Assembly: GCF_027943255.1 (NCBI RefSeq)
Contig: NC_072893.1
Location: forward strand, 94,247,784-94,311,783
Source of the DNA: Anastrepha obliqua
Lineage: Eukaryota; Arthropoda; Insecta; Diptera; Tephritidae
DNA: 64,000 nucleotides
Direction of reading: 5' to 3'
Shown here: positions 1 through 10,830 of the stretch, piece after piece
Layout of the letters: every line of letters starts with the position of its first letter
Numbering within the stretch: the first letter of the stretch is position 1
The notes under the pieces: model-generated
Seen by the model: only the letters and a program-made list of their open reading frames with translations
Databases searched by the model: none
Told to the model about the DNA's origin: nothing
Made by a program: the position numbers and the translations under genes

Positions 1-66
1 AACACAAAGCGTGCGTCAGGTGTTTAAACCAACTGTTTAAAAAGATAATAGCTAAAAAATCACCCC
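1..66 (-). mobile_element. Terminal fragment of an ITm (Tc1/mariner-type) element, cut by the window edge
   Basis: Read on the minus strand this begins GGGTGATTTTTTAGCTATT and continues through a TTTAAA-rich stretch to a GGTTTAAACA motif. The left end of the element at 39927-41211 has the same order of motifs with few differences. It is therefore the end of another copy of that family whose body lies outside the window. No flanking TA duplication is visible on the inner side, so this end may be slightly truncated. Confidence 0.7.
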
Positions 67-530
67 TCGCACAAGCTGACAATTTCAGAATCAGTGGTGT
101 TCTATTTAACGATTTTCAGATAAAAGAGAGATTTATTTCATTTCGTGGAAATGAAGTAAGTTCTGAGTTCTTCCTCCTTTGGCCTGAGTAGGCATAATAG
201 GCGAACAACTTGGGTCAGAAACTGGATTGGTAACCAGTCATAATGTGTATAGGAAGAGGGTTTCTAGAAAATTTAAAAAAGGCGAGCTGTATGGGTTATT
301 GTGGTGCGCATTATATTATCCATTATCTTGTGGAAAAGGGCTTCCCTGCCTTAACTTTAGGAATACTTTATGTGCCAAGAAGATTTTTCATTTGTTTGGA
401 AAGCCCTAATGGAGAGATTTTGCTAAATAATTACATTAATTTTAAATTAAAAATGGTTGCAAATGCGGTGCTCATATATAAGTAAATTTGGTGGAAATGA
501 TGGTTGCTGAAAAGTCAATAGCAAACATAT
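67..530. other. No gene recognised
   Basis: The stretch between the ITm terminus and the retrotransposon remnant holds only short frames without recognisable motifs. It may include more 5' sequence of the following retroelement, but nothing in it supports that. Confidence 0.5.
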
Positions 531-1595
531 TTGAGTGCCAGCTGGTATATATTTTTATTTATTACTATACAAGCGATTGCAGCGAAAGCAGCGACACGCA
601 TCAATGCTACATCGAAATGGAATAAGTATCTTGGCCATTCGGCCATATTGAACAGGAACACTGTTATCTCTTCCGACATAGACTATCATGTAAGTCTTCC
701 ACCACCACCCTTGCTATTCTCCTGTTCACTGCCAACTAGGGAAGAATGGAAGACAAATCTTACCGAAATCGATGACCCTCTGATTATATATACAGATGGT
801 TCAAAACAAGATGGTAAAGTGGGATTTGGAATCTTTTTCAATTCCCCTCACATCAATCTATCATTTAGATTAGCCGACTACTGTGGTGTATTCCAAGCGG
901 AAGTATGCGCTATCTGGTATGCTGCGAAAACTATCTTAGAAAATAGAATATCACTAGAGGATATCCGCTTTTTCACTGACACCCACTCAGATGTGGTTCG
1001 ATCCTGTCTCTTATCTCTTAACGAGATAAGTGTTCAGAATTCTGCCCAAGTTATCTGGATACCCGGTCACAGTGGATTCGAAGGTAACTGCAAAGCTGAT
1101 GCGCTCGCAAGAGCTGGAGCTGCGCAATCAAATGTTAGTAACTTACCCACAATCCACATTCCGCTCTCAACATGTAAAATGATCATTGATCGAGAATTTC
1201 ACAGCATTGCTGATCGGAGGTGGCGAGTGGAAACTGCTTGCGTTACGACCAGACAAATCTGGCCATCCTACAATCTGAAACAGACAAAAACCCGTATAAG
1301 TATTTCGAAACACGAACTAAGGCATATAATATCTCTTATCACCGGCCACTGCCTTTTGGGCACTCACGCACGTCGGCTCGGGGTTCCTCAAAACGACCTG
1401 TGCAGATACTGCGAGGACGAAGATGAGGAGGTATCGAGCAGGCATTTGCTGTGCAGTTGTCCCGGTCCAGCCAGAAGTCGACTCGCTCTTCTAGGCTCTC
1501 CAATAATTGACAATCTTTTAGTATTCTCGGACCTGAAAATCGGGTCTCTCATCAAATTCTCGAAACGAATTAATATCTTTGACGAAAACCTATGA
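531..1595 (+). pseudogene. Non-LTR retrotransposon C-terminal part: RNase H plus zinc-knuckle tail
   Basis: This is an open frame of about 354 codons without a natural start; it opens inside what should be the thumb of a reverse transcriptase, near the words AAKAATRINATSKW. An RNase H1-type domain follows: IIYTDGSK carries the first Asp, FQAEVCAIW the Glu, FTDTHSD the next Asp, and IPGHSGFEGNCKADALA the last Asp. The tail has a Cys/His knuckle, CRYCEDEDEE followed by SRHLLCSC. RNase H removes the RNA template during target-primed reverse transcription. The upstream endonuclease and RT are missing, the usual result of 5' truncation on insertion. The frame itself is intact, so the copy is fairly young. 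Clade placement (I/R1/LOA group) is inference. Confidence 0.85.
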
Positions 1596-1721
1596 TAAAA
1601 ATCTCGGTTAGGTGGGGAAATCATACAATATAATGAGCTCTAGGGCAACACAACGGACCCAACTTGCGGTCTATGTTGCACTTCGATGCGGAGTCACCCT
1701 TAAACCAACCAACCAACCAAC
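1596..1721 (+). repeat. 3' UTR and (AACC)n tail of the retrotransposon remnant
   Basis: After the stop codon about 105 bases of UTR lead into a short run of AACC units at 1703-1721, then a TACA/CACA-rich microsatellite. A simple-repeat tail in place of poly(A) is common in I- and LOA-type elements and marks the 3' insertion boundary. Confidence 0.65.
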
Positions 1722-2164
1722 TATACATACATACACACATACACGCTTGAATTCATTTAATTTCGGCTGCGTTGTATAAAATGAGTTGGCGTTCATGGCG
1801 GAAGAAAAATCAAACTATGCCAAGTATAAAAATGCATATCTACATCAAGGAAACCACTTAAGCGCACACGGCAATTGAGTGTTTTCCTTCCGGATGTACC
1901 CCAAAAAGCAAGCCGTAAGAGACACATTTTTGCTTATCAGCGGCTGTTATTTGACTGTATACATGAGATGTTGGTAAAGGTGAGAATTTGAAAATAATCA
2001 AAATGCATGGAATTTTTTATTTGGCTTGTAGCGTTAAATATCCATTCATTAAGAATATAACTATATGGGTTCGAGTATCACAAGTCTTAAGTATTTAGGT
2101 CATCTCTGCATTCTTATTTCACACGTATTCGTATGCTCTTCCAACTAATATACTATAAGTGACA
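1722..2164. other. No gene recognised
   Basis: It starts with a TACATACA/CACATACAC microsatellite of about 25 bases. The remainder is AT-rich and has no frame with recognisable motifs. Confidence 0.5.
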
Positions 2165-2340
2165 TAAGCGGAAACTGCGTTGATTTTTTCTTATATCATC
2201 AGCACAGTTTTGGCCGACCTCTGTCGCAAACGAACCATGTTCATATTAATGTTACTCTAGCAAACCAGCTTACTTCTTCAAAATCGCTGAGAGCCAGTTG
2301 GCTACACCTTCTGCGTTCTCTCCAGCGTGGATCGATCATT
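2165..2340 (-). repeat. Dispersed repeat family A, partial copy
   Basis: Segments of this stretch match the reverse complement of 31825-32000: a GTTGATTTTTTC..TATATCA block, then a CTGAGAGCC block and a CTACACCTTCTG block in the same order. Other copies are at 20991-21190, 24633-24735, 31825-32100 and 62255-62380. The family has no coding sequence that I can see and its ends are not defined. Confidence 0.5.
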
Positions 2341-2772
2341 ATCAAGAAAGCTCTGGGATTGGCTGATCAAATGGCCAATTGCTCTTACTTTCTCACTTAA
2401 ATTTAATTAATGCAAAAGCGTACAGCGACTCAATGCAATGCTAATTCTTCTTAATAGTAAATTACTTCACTCTAAAACTTGTTTAATCTGTAGCAATTTA
2501 TCTGTAGTAAAAACCAAAAGAGAGTTAAGCTAATGAGAAAAGAGAAGATAAAAGGCAGAAAATTGGACTTACCAATCGGTAAACAGTTTCCGAAGCTTGT
2601 TTGAGCAATGAGTTTTCAATATTTTTCAACTTGTTTGAGAGACTGTTCCAAAGACGAATAACGAAAACAAAAAATTTGGCTTTCAAATATTGAAAATTCA
2701 AAGTTAGCGCGTAAGAGCTGACATGATCTGATTTGGCAGCGTATACGACTTTTTACACTGGATAACTATATA

Positions 2773-4648
2773 CAGTACAATTCCTCTTAACCGGTCACCT
2801 CGGGACTGCAACCTGGCCGGTTGTCGTTTTGGCCGGTTAATCCGAAGTGTACTTGTATAATATTATATATTGTATACATACATATAAAAAAATGGAGAAG
2901 CATTTTTTACATATTTATGTATTTCATATTTACATATGTTAATGTGTTACATCAATAAAATATAAGTGTAATAATTATTTTTTGAAAAAGTCTGTGATTT
3001 TCTTCTGTTTTTTAACCTTCAGTGAATTTCTGAATGCGACATCCCTCCATTTTCTAATCACCAAAACGTCTAATGCTGTTCTCCTCTTCAACGGCACTAC
3101 TCTCATCATCTTCCTCTTGTTCTTTGTTTGCTAAATCTATGATTTCGTCATCATTCAAAAATTAATTTTCAAAGTGTTCGTCACAGTTTATCATCCAATG
3201 TTCCACATCTTCTGCCTGTAATGATTCGTTACCCGATAACTTTTGAAGGTCTTGTAAAGTAAATTTGCTTTCTTCTTCTTCAGTCCCTGCAATATTCGAG
3301 ATCAAAATTAGATTCTCAACATCTGGCCAAAGTTATCTCCAAGACTTAACAAACGTTGAAGAGGGCATTTCTTGAAATGCTGTAGCTAACATACAGATAA
3401 CGTCCTTGATATTGATCTTTTTGATGACTTCTAAAAGACCTTTGTCTTCACTCTCCGAATGTTGCAGAATTTCAGAAACAAGTTTACGCCTGTATCGCCT
3501 TTTTAAGCTTTCGATCACTCCTTGGTCCATTGGTTGCACTAAGCTTGTCACATTAGGAGGAAGATAAACTAATTTTATGTCATCTACAGCGCAGTGATGA
3601 GCATTATGTAACACAAGAATTGCTTTAATAGGCAAGTTTACACTTTTTAAATGTTTTTTAACTTTTGGAACAAACTCCAAATTAAACCACTCTTTAAACA
3701 AGTCTGAATTCATCCACGCTGATTTTTGTGACTTATAATAAACCGGAAGGGAAGATGGATTCAAGTTTTTGAATGCCCGTGGTTTAGCAGACTTGCCAAT
3801 AACGAAGAGAGGAATTTTATGAGTCTCTGCTGCATTCGAACAAACGGCCACTGTAATACATTCTTTGTTCTTTTTGAAGCCAGAGGCAGACTGTTCATGA
3901 CTGCCTAGAAAAGTTGTTTCTGGTAACATTTTAATGTTTAGTCCGGTCTCATCCATATTATAGACTTGTTCTGGAGATAATTCCTATGTTTTAACCATTT
4001 CACTAAACTTAGTCTTGAATTCTGTCGCACCAGAAGTATCAGCAGACATTTTTTCTCCACTTACATGTGCGAAATGAATTCCGTGTCGATTCTTCCATCG
4101 ATTAAGCCAACCATCACTTGCCATAAAGTCACCTCCAATATTAATCTTCATCGACGACCTCGCAAATAGGTTTTTTTCTCGTACAACGGCTACCCAGATT
4201 TCTATCAGATTCCATTTTCGAGCAAAACTCCTCAATGGAACGCCTATCTCTTCGCCAGTCATTTACAGTGCTTTTTCCAGCATTAAATTCTGCACATATT
4301 TTCGCTACGGATTTACCATTATCGATCCGCCTTAGCACTTTTAAACGTGTATCCATCGAAACCACAATTCGTTTGCGTTTTGCACTCATTGTTAAGGAAA
4401 GAACTATGATATGTCCGTACCCACAGCAAAAACAAACCAAATTGATCAAAACGACAAACGACAAAATCCTATCTAACATCGTTTATAGTTTACTTCGCCG
4501 AGATCTCCCCGTAATATCGGGGGAATCCCAGCCGCATCGCCTCGCCGGTGAATTTCTTGGAAAATATTGCATTGCGCTCGACTGTTGTAAACAGGCCGGT
4601 TAATCCGTCGGCCGGTTAATGCGAAGCCGGTTAAGAGGAGTTATACTG
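2773..4648 (-). mobile_element. Tigger/pogo-type DNA transposon with TIRs and TA duplication
   Basis: The left end reads CAGTACAATTCCTCTTAACC and the reverse complement of the right end reads CAGTATAACTCCTCTTAACC, so the TIRs match at 18 of 20 positions. The 1876-bp element is flanked by TA on both sides (2771-2772 and 4649-4650), the pogo/Tigger target site. The minus strand encodes a broken CENP-B-like transposase. Ends and target duplication survive, but the coding region has stops, a frame break and a lost catalytic residue. Confidence 0.9.
3160..4389 (-). pseudogene. Tigger/pogo transposase (CENP-B/jerky-like), broken
   Basis: The start is the ATG at 4389 (MSAKRKRIVVSMDTRLKVL), which opens a psq-type helix-turn-helix. 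A second, Tc5-type DNA-binding domain follows in another frame (MASDGWLNRWKNRHGIHF, about 4000-4140). The DDE_1 catalytic domain lies at 3333-3956, with NMDETGLNIK (first Asp) and PMDQGVIESLKRRYRR (third Asp). Where the family normally has LLLDNAPxH, this copy reads LVLHNAHHC, so the second catalytic Asp appears replaced by His. A stop follows SWR at 3333, and an acidic C-terminal tail remains readable to about 3160. The copy is judged inactive. Confidence 0.85.
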
Positions 4649-4779
4649 TATTTACAGCTAGCGAATAATTCTCAACTATATAATCGACGAAATAAATAGT
4701 CGGAACCAAACAAGCTTTGGGTAGGGGCGATCTAATTTTCTTCTCATCGACAACACTTAGATCGTTATTTAACTCACAA

Positions 4780-4850
4780 ATCTCTCTTAAGCGGACACTT
4801 AAGGGACAAAAAATTTGTCCGCTATGGGAGGGAAGTGTAAAAACTTCTAA
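4780..4850. repeat. Fragment of a Tigger-like MITE
   Basis: The words CTCTCTTAAGCGG, CACTTAAGGGAC and AAATTTGTCCGCT match, with few changes, the left part of the complete 195-bp MITE at 49455-49649. The right half and the outer TIR are missing here. It sits about 130 bases from the Tigger element but is separate from it. Confidence 0.5.
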
Positions 4851-6700
4851 GAGTGCACGGATAAAACTTTTAAAACCTTTAAAAAACTTTTTTTTCAAGA
4901 GAGAGAGAGATGATCTGACGTTATATTCAGTTTTTCAGCACTTTAGACAGAAAAGGCAAGATAGCCATTGGCCTACGAGCACCGTTAGGTTCCAACAGGT
5001 GGAACATTTTGACGTGACAAGGATGATGAGGATTAGAATACACTTAAGTTATCTCGCCTGCATTCCATCAGGTATAACGCAGATACCTCCACGGGATAAA
5101 CGCAACACAGCAGCGATGCAGTCGCATTGCAATAGTAGCGCACTCACTGCTTTATAGGCTATCTTCATTGTTCAGTTCAATGTTCCGCTAAGTCAAAAAA
5201 ATAAAATTTCCAGATTTGTTATATCCAACATTTAATTAAAATAAAGCACAATTACATAAAGAGCGTTGATACTACTCCGAGTTAGAAAACGCTTCTAGCA
5301 CCGTCGAAACTGGTAACGTTAGATTTAAGTATTATACTTTTACATCAACCTATAATAATCGAAAGGTGGACTTTCTTGCTGCTCATACCTTTTTTTGGAC
5401 AACCCAACAAATTTTTCAGACAACGTGAAACATTTGTGGGCGGTGCATCCTTGAGTTATCAAATAGTCTGTTGGTCATATTTTTCATTTCAGAAAATTCA
5501 TTCAATGAACTTTTCATTTCAGTGAGTCGGACTGGAGCTAATTCACATATCTGCAGAGCGATATGTATTTTTTGTATAACCACATTGTACTTGATAAAAA
5601 ATCGTCATTGTCATGTGATGCTAAATAAAATTTTCTATGTCGTCAAATCCTTTGAACAACCTCTATCTTGTTTCTAATTGAATAGATCAGCGGACAATCA
5701 TGTTCACCTTAATTGCTATGAACGCATAGGGTTTTCGATAGAGAAAATAATAAGACAAACTAATTACAAAAGAATAGCCCAAAATAACATTTAATCCAAG
5801 CCAATCAAAGGGACAATATTTACGCTGTACTGTTGACAGCTACAAGAACCAGCAACAACAGGAGTCGTTCAACCACAAAGAGCAACAACAAACAAGTGAT
5901 TTATGTTGGGTGAGCAGCGTTGTGCTGTTGAAAGAGGCTTTGAAGAAAGGAAAGTCACAATTGGTTGTACACAAACAAACTTACAAAAAATGGAATTTAA
6001 AACGTTACTACTTTTAAGGCGTTGATAAACATAGACACCTACATATACATATATAGTATATACTTTTTTTCCACCAATTAAGCACAACAGCGTAGGTTTT
6101 TAACTTCTATTGTGTTGAGGCGCTAAAAGTAAACTACATAACAGGGTATTAGTGAATATGTATATGTATGTGGAAATTACCGAAACTGACTAGCGAATTT
6201 TTCACTTTTCAGCTGCAGTAACAGCTGATGTACATACATTTTTTAAGTGTATATTCGTATGTGTACGAGCAAAAGGTCTGCTGCTGCTATTAGCTAATAT
6301 TCTTTATCGTGCCTGACAAGAGATCACAAGCCAAGATAAAAATTGCTGAACGTGCAGTTTTTATTTATTGCCATGGAACTCAGTGGTTCTTTGAACAAAT
6401 GATAAAGCAAAAATTGAAATAATACAAAGGAAGAAGGAAATTTATAAAACGTCGAATATAAGTTAAATAAAAAGGAAATCTAGCCCAGAACAATGCATAA
6501 TATTTTGGCCACGATAAGGGTCAAAGGGTTGCTTTGATAAAATATTTTCTTTCTTTTCTTCCTGGTTAAAACATTTTGTAATAATTTTTTTATTCAGTAA
6601 TTGCTGATAGTAGAAGTTACCAATTGGCTTGGTTTTCTTGATTTTTATAACTTTTGCTGCAACTAGATCCGGAAATGATTTTCCAAATCTACATATTTAT
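4851..6700. other. No gene recognised
   Basis: AT-rich sequence with only short frames and no recognisable domains, TIRs or tails. A GA-microsatellite is near 4900 and short CA/TA-type runs are near 6040. Confidence 0.5.
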
Positions 6701-6773
6701 ATAAAGGGTCTTTCAAAAGTGACGCTTAGATATCAGTATTCCCTACTAGACGGCATTGGAACACAGAGAAGGC

Positions 6774-7751
6774 ATGGACATCGATCCAATGATTCTCCCC
6801 ATGCCCCTTGACTCCATGTCATCAAGAGTCGTACTTGAAAAGAGATACAGTGTAGTACTACCAGAGGCTCAGTTGTGGGAAGACTCAGAAAATGATCCCG
6901 GCAAACACTGATTTCGCATTTTTACGGATGGCTCCAGGACCGAGAATGGCTCCGGCTCTGGGGTCTACGTGGAATCCAGCGGGACAAAACTGCACTTTGC
7001 TCTTGGAATGCAAGCATCTGTGTTTCAAGCGGAGGTGTATGTAGTTCAAGAAGCGCTGAACTTTGTCGTGGAAAAACGACGGAGAGGCAGATCTATATGT
7101 GTCTGCAGCGACAGCCAAGCTGCGCTTATGGCCTTAGACAGCCCTCCAACCACATCAGGGGTAGTCAAGACTTGTAAATCCAGGCTGAACTATGTCGGTA
7201 GACATAATAGCCTGATGCTAACATGGGTCCCGGGACACGTGGGTATCGCGGGTAACGAGACCTCTGACTCCTTAGCTAAGATGGGCTCTGAGACCAACTT
7301 CTTTGGCCCAGAGCCCGTTTTGCCACTCCCTTCTGCGGCGATCACAGCCACGGTTAGCAAATGGGTAACTACCACCCACAAGCGAGCTTGGCAGGCTGAG
7401 AAAGGCTGCAGATGGACTAAACTGATGTTACCTGTCATGTCCGATCGATTGTCGCAAACCCTTCTGTCGTCAAGCAGAGTGGAGTGCACTCGGCTGGTTG
7501 GACTGATGATGGGCCACTTTCTGTGGGCGAAGCACATGGAAAGGTTGGGCATCTCAGACAGTGTACTCTGCCCAGCATGTGAAGAGGAGGATGAGACGGC
7601 GGACCACTTCCTGTGTGGCTGCCCCGCCTTCGCCCGAATCAGGTTTGAGGTCTTTGGCACTGATGTGTTAAGAAGCGACCATCTTGGCTCCTTGGCTCCA
7701 CAAGATCTACTCAGATTTCTTCGGAGATCGGTTAGATTTAAAGACAATTAA
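6774..7751 (+). pseudogene. Non-LTR retrotransposon RNase H and C-terminal knuckle
   Basis: The frame is readable from the ATG at 6774 (MDIDPMILPMPLDSMSS) but has one TGA near 6910, before the RNase H domain. After it come FRIFTDGSRTENGSGSGVY (first Asp), FQAEVYVVQEA (Glu), CSDSQAAL (Asp) and WVPGHVGIAGNETSDSLA, where the final Asp survives. The tail is CPACEEEDETADHFLCGCP, a CCHC-like knuckle. A short 3' UTR ends in twelve As at 7820-7831. The upstream endonuclease and RT are missing, so this is a 5'-truncated copy. It differs clearly in sequence from the remnant at 531-1595 and belongs to another family. Confidence 0.85.
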
Positions 7752-7844
7752 AAGGGAATCCAAGTGTAGTACAATGGACTTAATTAGTGTCTGAGTGCTG
7801 CACTTGCTAGTTGTCCCGACAAAAAAAAAAAGACAATACTTTTG

Positions 7845-8167
7845 TTTGTCTTCTTTGCAAAAAAGTAGTTGAAATTTTTTTAAAAATTAAAAAAAAAATA
7901 CACTTTTGGAAATATTGAATTTCAAAAAAATTTCGCACTTTTTGTTTTTTTTTGAAAAATAAAAAATTTTCAACTACTTTTTTGCTATTGTTTGTATATA
8001 CATGAAGTCGCTCGTGCAAGTAATGACGATCATTTTAAACCCAAAATCAATAAAATCGGTTCATTTTTGACTATTTGAGCAATTAAAAAAAAAATTTCTT
8101 ATATAATTAAAAAAATCGATTTTGAGCCAAAATTACCGATAAATCTTAAAAAAAAAATTTTTCGGGC
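7845..8167 (-). repeat. Foldback-type element, partial copy
   Basis: An AT-rich stretch whose core (TACATGAAGTCGCTCGTGCA, then AGTAATGACGATC and AAACCCAAAATC) recurs almost unchanged in the right arm of the palindromic element at 52851-53400. It ends at TTTTTCGGG, the reverse complement of the CCCGAAAAA that opens the other copy. Internally, AAAAGTAGTTGAAA and TTTTCAACTACTTTT form a shorter inverted pair. No protein is encoded. Confidence 0.6.
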
Positions 8168-8174
8168 GAGGAAA

Positions 8175-8345
8175 GGAAGAAAACTGGAGGACCAAAACTG
8201 GACGTTCTGTTGAGAATATTGCTGCTGTAGCTCAAAGTTTGCTGAAAATCCTTCCACATCGATATCTTGGCTTTCGGAACATTTAGGCAATTCATGAGTG
8301 GGCTGCTCGGCGTTACCTGTACACGTAACGGGCTCATTTAGGTAA
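8175..8345 (+). pseudogene. ITm transposase scrap (DNA-binding linker region)
   Basis: Two adjacent frames read RTKTGRSVENIAAVAQSLL and AENPSTSISWLSEHLGNS. This pattern, ENIAAVAxS followed by NPSTSISxxSxxLG, is the linker between helix-turn-helix motifs in the ITm family represented at 40038-41100. One frame break and stops separate it from any coding potential. It is the only recognisable transposase part left in the element bounded at 6703 and 8440. Confidence 0.6.
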
Positions 8346-8440
8346 ATAGTAGGTATTTAAATGTGACACCTGAAATAATTTAAGTTTTCACATGTTTTAT
8401 TATTAAATAACATCTAGGCGCGTCTTTTGAAATACCCTTT

Positions 8441-8755
8441 ATTATCATAGCATCTGCTGTTAGGGTAATGTGGATAGCTTTTACACATTTTCTAAGAAAG
8501 GGTAATTTGCTTACAGAAAGCGATTTACGGTTGTAGGAGTTGGATGAAAAGGCAAAAACGGGTAGGTGACAAAAGAGAAAAATTTATATTTATATGATTT
8601 TAAATATGATGTTTTGATGAGTAAACGACCATGAAGATTTATTAAATATCTTATGCAAAAGGGTATATATGTTTGTATATAGCATACATACATATATAAA
8701 AAGGCGTTTATATTATAAAAATAGTTGACAACCAATAATTCGAAAGTTGTTAAGG
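8441..8755. other. No gene recognised
   Basis: AT-rich flank between the right TIR of the ITm element and the RTE-like remnant. Nothing recognisable. Confidence 0.4.
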
Positions 8756-9300
8756 ACTTGAATACCTTCGGACCAGCATTAACAACCGAAATGGCATCAG
8801 CCTGGAGATCAAACGGAGCATAGCTCTTACCCACATTTGTTACTTTGGCTTTAGCGGGCAATCGAGAAGTATAGCTCTCTCTTGAAGGCCTAAACCTATA
8901 CACTACAACACGCTCATCATCCCTGTCCTGCTATATGCCGCAGAAGCATGGGCGGTTTGAATAGCAGATGAGAAAGTTTTGAGAGCCTTCGATAGAAAAA
9001 TTCTAGGTAAGATCTTTGGTACCCTTCACGTTAGTGAGGAGCAACGTGTACGGTGGAATAGCGAGCTGTACGAGCGATGTAGGGACATGGCGTGTAAAAA
9101 TATAGCGGCTATATTGGATGGGCCATATCATCCATGTGGAAGAAGACGCTCCAGCAAGGTGAATCTACGAAATGGTACACCAAAAAGGAAGATGAGGAAC
9201 CCCACATCTCGAGATTTCTAAATGGCACAAGCGAACGCAGGACAGAAACAGCTAGCGAGCTATTTTGGAATCGACATACGGTCGTACCGCCACATAATTA
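8756..9300 (+). pseudogene. RTE-like non-LTR retrotransposon, C-terminal end
   Basis: Reading across frames gives EYLRTSINNRNGISLEIK, then NTLIIPVLLYAAEAWAV, a stop, and ADEKVLRAFDRKILGKIFG. These are the thumb and tail words of RTE-type reverse transcriptases, in which the LLYxxEAW motif and the FxRKxLRxIFG motif follow one another. At least one frame change and two stops lie in it. The ORF at 8979-9221 is its longest uninterrupted piece. A short AAGTAAGT-like end follows at about 9300. The endonuclease and catalytic palm are absent. Confidence 0.75.
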
Positions 9301-9904
9301 AGTAAGTACAACCATAAACTCTGTATTAAAGAGATAATGTAGCTGGAAGTTCTTTGACAAATAAAACAATTTTTTAACATATCTAAATAAATAATTTCTT
9401 GTTAAGCTTGCTAAATTCAAAATTTCTATTTGCTATAATTGGGATAAATTCTCATGTACTAATAACAACAACATCCACTATTTTTTACGTGAGTACCTGC
9501 TGGTGACAGCTTAAAGCCACGGTACCCAAAGGCACACGGATAAAAATCAATTATCAATGATCAGGACCCAAACAATATTTGGTACCAATTGGCAGTGTGG
9601 CATGGACACACTAACCGCCTTGGTAGGGCTCGAGGCCTACCCATACCTCTGCCGTTCTATGGGTCCCGGCCCCGGTTGCAATGCAACTCCACATCGGCCT
9701 AAAACCTACCCGAATTTTAGGTCTTAACCACAGCCACCACGAAAACCTCCCCGAAGGCCCGTTCCCAAAGAACACGTCAGAGCGAACTCTGAGGGCTCCT
9801 GTTCCCCGTGGTACCGAGTTATGGTCTTCGGTGAGACATCATACCCGAAAATAGTACCAGTTGAGCACCCATACTACTCAGGCACTGGTGGGCCTAGATT
9901 TTAG
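9301..9904. other. Unassigned, with a GC-rich block
   Basis: From about 9490 to 9900 the sequence is clearly GC-richer than its surroundings, with words such as GGCTCGAGGCCTACCC and GGTCCCGGCCCCGG. It has no long frame and joins directly onto the tRNA-like head of a SINE. It may be the UTR of a retroelement, possibly on the minus strand with the 3' end near 9460-9490 (AACAACAACATCC), but no protein motif supports this. Confidence 0.35.
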
Positions 9905-10203
9905 TCGAATGGGTTGGTGCGTGATTACCATTCGGAATTCACAGAGAGAACGTTGGTTCGAGTCTCGGTGAAACCAAAATTAGTAAAAAAAAAAACATTT
10001 TTCTAATAGCGGTGGCCCCTTGGCAGGCAATGGCAAACCTCCGAGTGTATTTCTGCCATGAAAAAGCTCCTCATAAAAATATCTGCCGTTCGGAATCGGC
10101 TTGAAACTGTAGGTCCCTCCATTTGTGGAACAACATCAAGACGCGCACCACAAATAGGAGGAGGAGCTCGGCCAAACACCCAAAAAGGGTGTACACGCCA
10201 ATT
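9905..10203 (+). mobile_element. tRNA-derived SINE, nearly full-length
   Basis: The head carries an RNA polymerase III type 2 promoter. A-box-like bases lie in GGTTGGTGCGTGATTACC near 9911, and a B-box GGTTCGAGTCT is at 9955-9965, close to the consensus GGTTCGANNCC. A poly(A) stretch near 9985 is followed by a tRNA-unrelated body containing ATGAAAAAGCTCCTCATAAA and GGAGGAGCTCGGCC, ending at CCAATTATT. Three further copies are at 10831-11036, 28887-29150 and 57480-57642. It depends on a LINE for movement; which one cannot be told from here. Confidence 0.8.
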
Positions 10204-10830
10204 ATTTATTTTTTTTTTGTTTTTTTTTATACCTTACCTCGGGCATATTCTAATATTCACTAATATTCTCCAGATGTTTATATTTTTAATTGGATTAAAG
10301 TTCGCGGAATAGGTCGCATCCCCTAGGCCTTGTGATTGTCATATATGTACTGCCACATTATCAGGTTAAAAAGTCGTGGAGTTCATTCTGGATGTGAGAA
10401 TTGCTATTTGATTCATTCACTCCTTGGAAATAATAAAGTTTTCTATGTACATAAATCACACCGACAAGAGTGAAATGCATCAGGACCGACAATATCGAAC
10501 TTCTCCTCATCCTTATTGGACATTCACTATATGTAAATCTAACACATTGTACGACTACGTTTACGACCACCAGACATAGTTAGAAATAAAGAAGCGAATT
10601 AATTTCACACTTGCATAAAGTTTTTAAGAATTTTTGTGGTGGACAAGACAAATAATTTTTTCACTTCATGATATTCGATCCTTTCAACTTAAAAAAGTAC
10701 TGTGACACGTTAACTTCAACCGGGCTATACACAAAGTATTAATGGACAGATTGAAATTAAATCAAAGTCGTCCTGGATACTTAAGGATATTATTATTTAA
10801 GTAATTTCTGTGCATAAATATATATATATA
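10204..10830. other. No gene recognised
   Basis: T-rich run after the SINE, then AT-rich sequence without motifs; a short TA repeat at 10815-10830 belongs to the tail of the next SINE. Confidence 0.45.

Larger units (their letters stand above)
6703..8440 (+). mobile_element. Composite ITm-type element with nested insertions
   Basis: The left boundary reads AAAGGGTCTTTCAAAAGTGA, and the reverse complement of the right boundary reads AAAGGGTATTTCAAAAGACG followed by CGCCTAGATG; the left continues CGCTTAGAT. These are TIRs of one element. Inside, a transposase scrap survives at 8175-8345. The rest is occupied by a non-LTR retrotransposon 3' end with a poly(A) run (7820-7831) and a foldback-type repeat (7845-8167). 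The order implies an ITm copy that lost most of its gene and then received at least two insertions. Confidence 0.65.

Noticed and set aside
4717..5157. 146-codon plus-strand frame
   Set aside because: It runs through a MITE fragment and a GA-microsatellite, with low-complexity translation.
9911..9985. A functional tRNA gene
   Set aside because: The cloverleaf cannot be completed and the sequence continues into a SINE body that recurs at three other sites.
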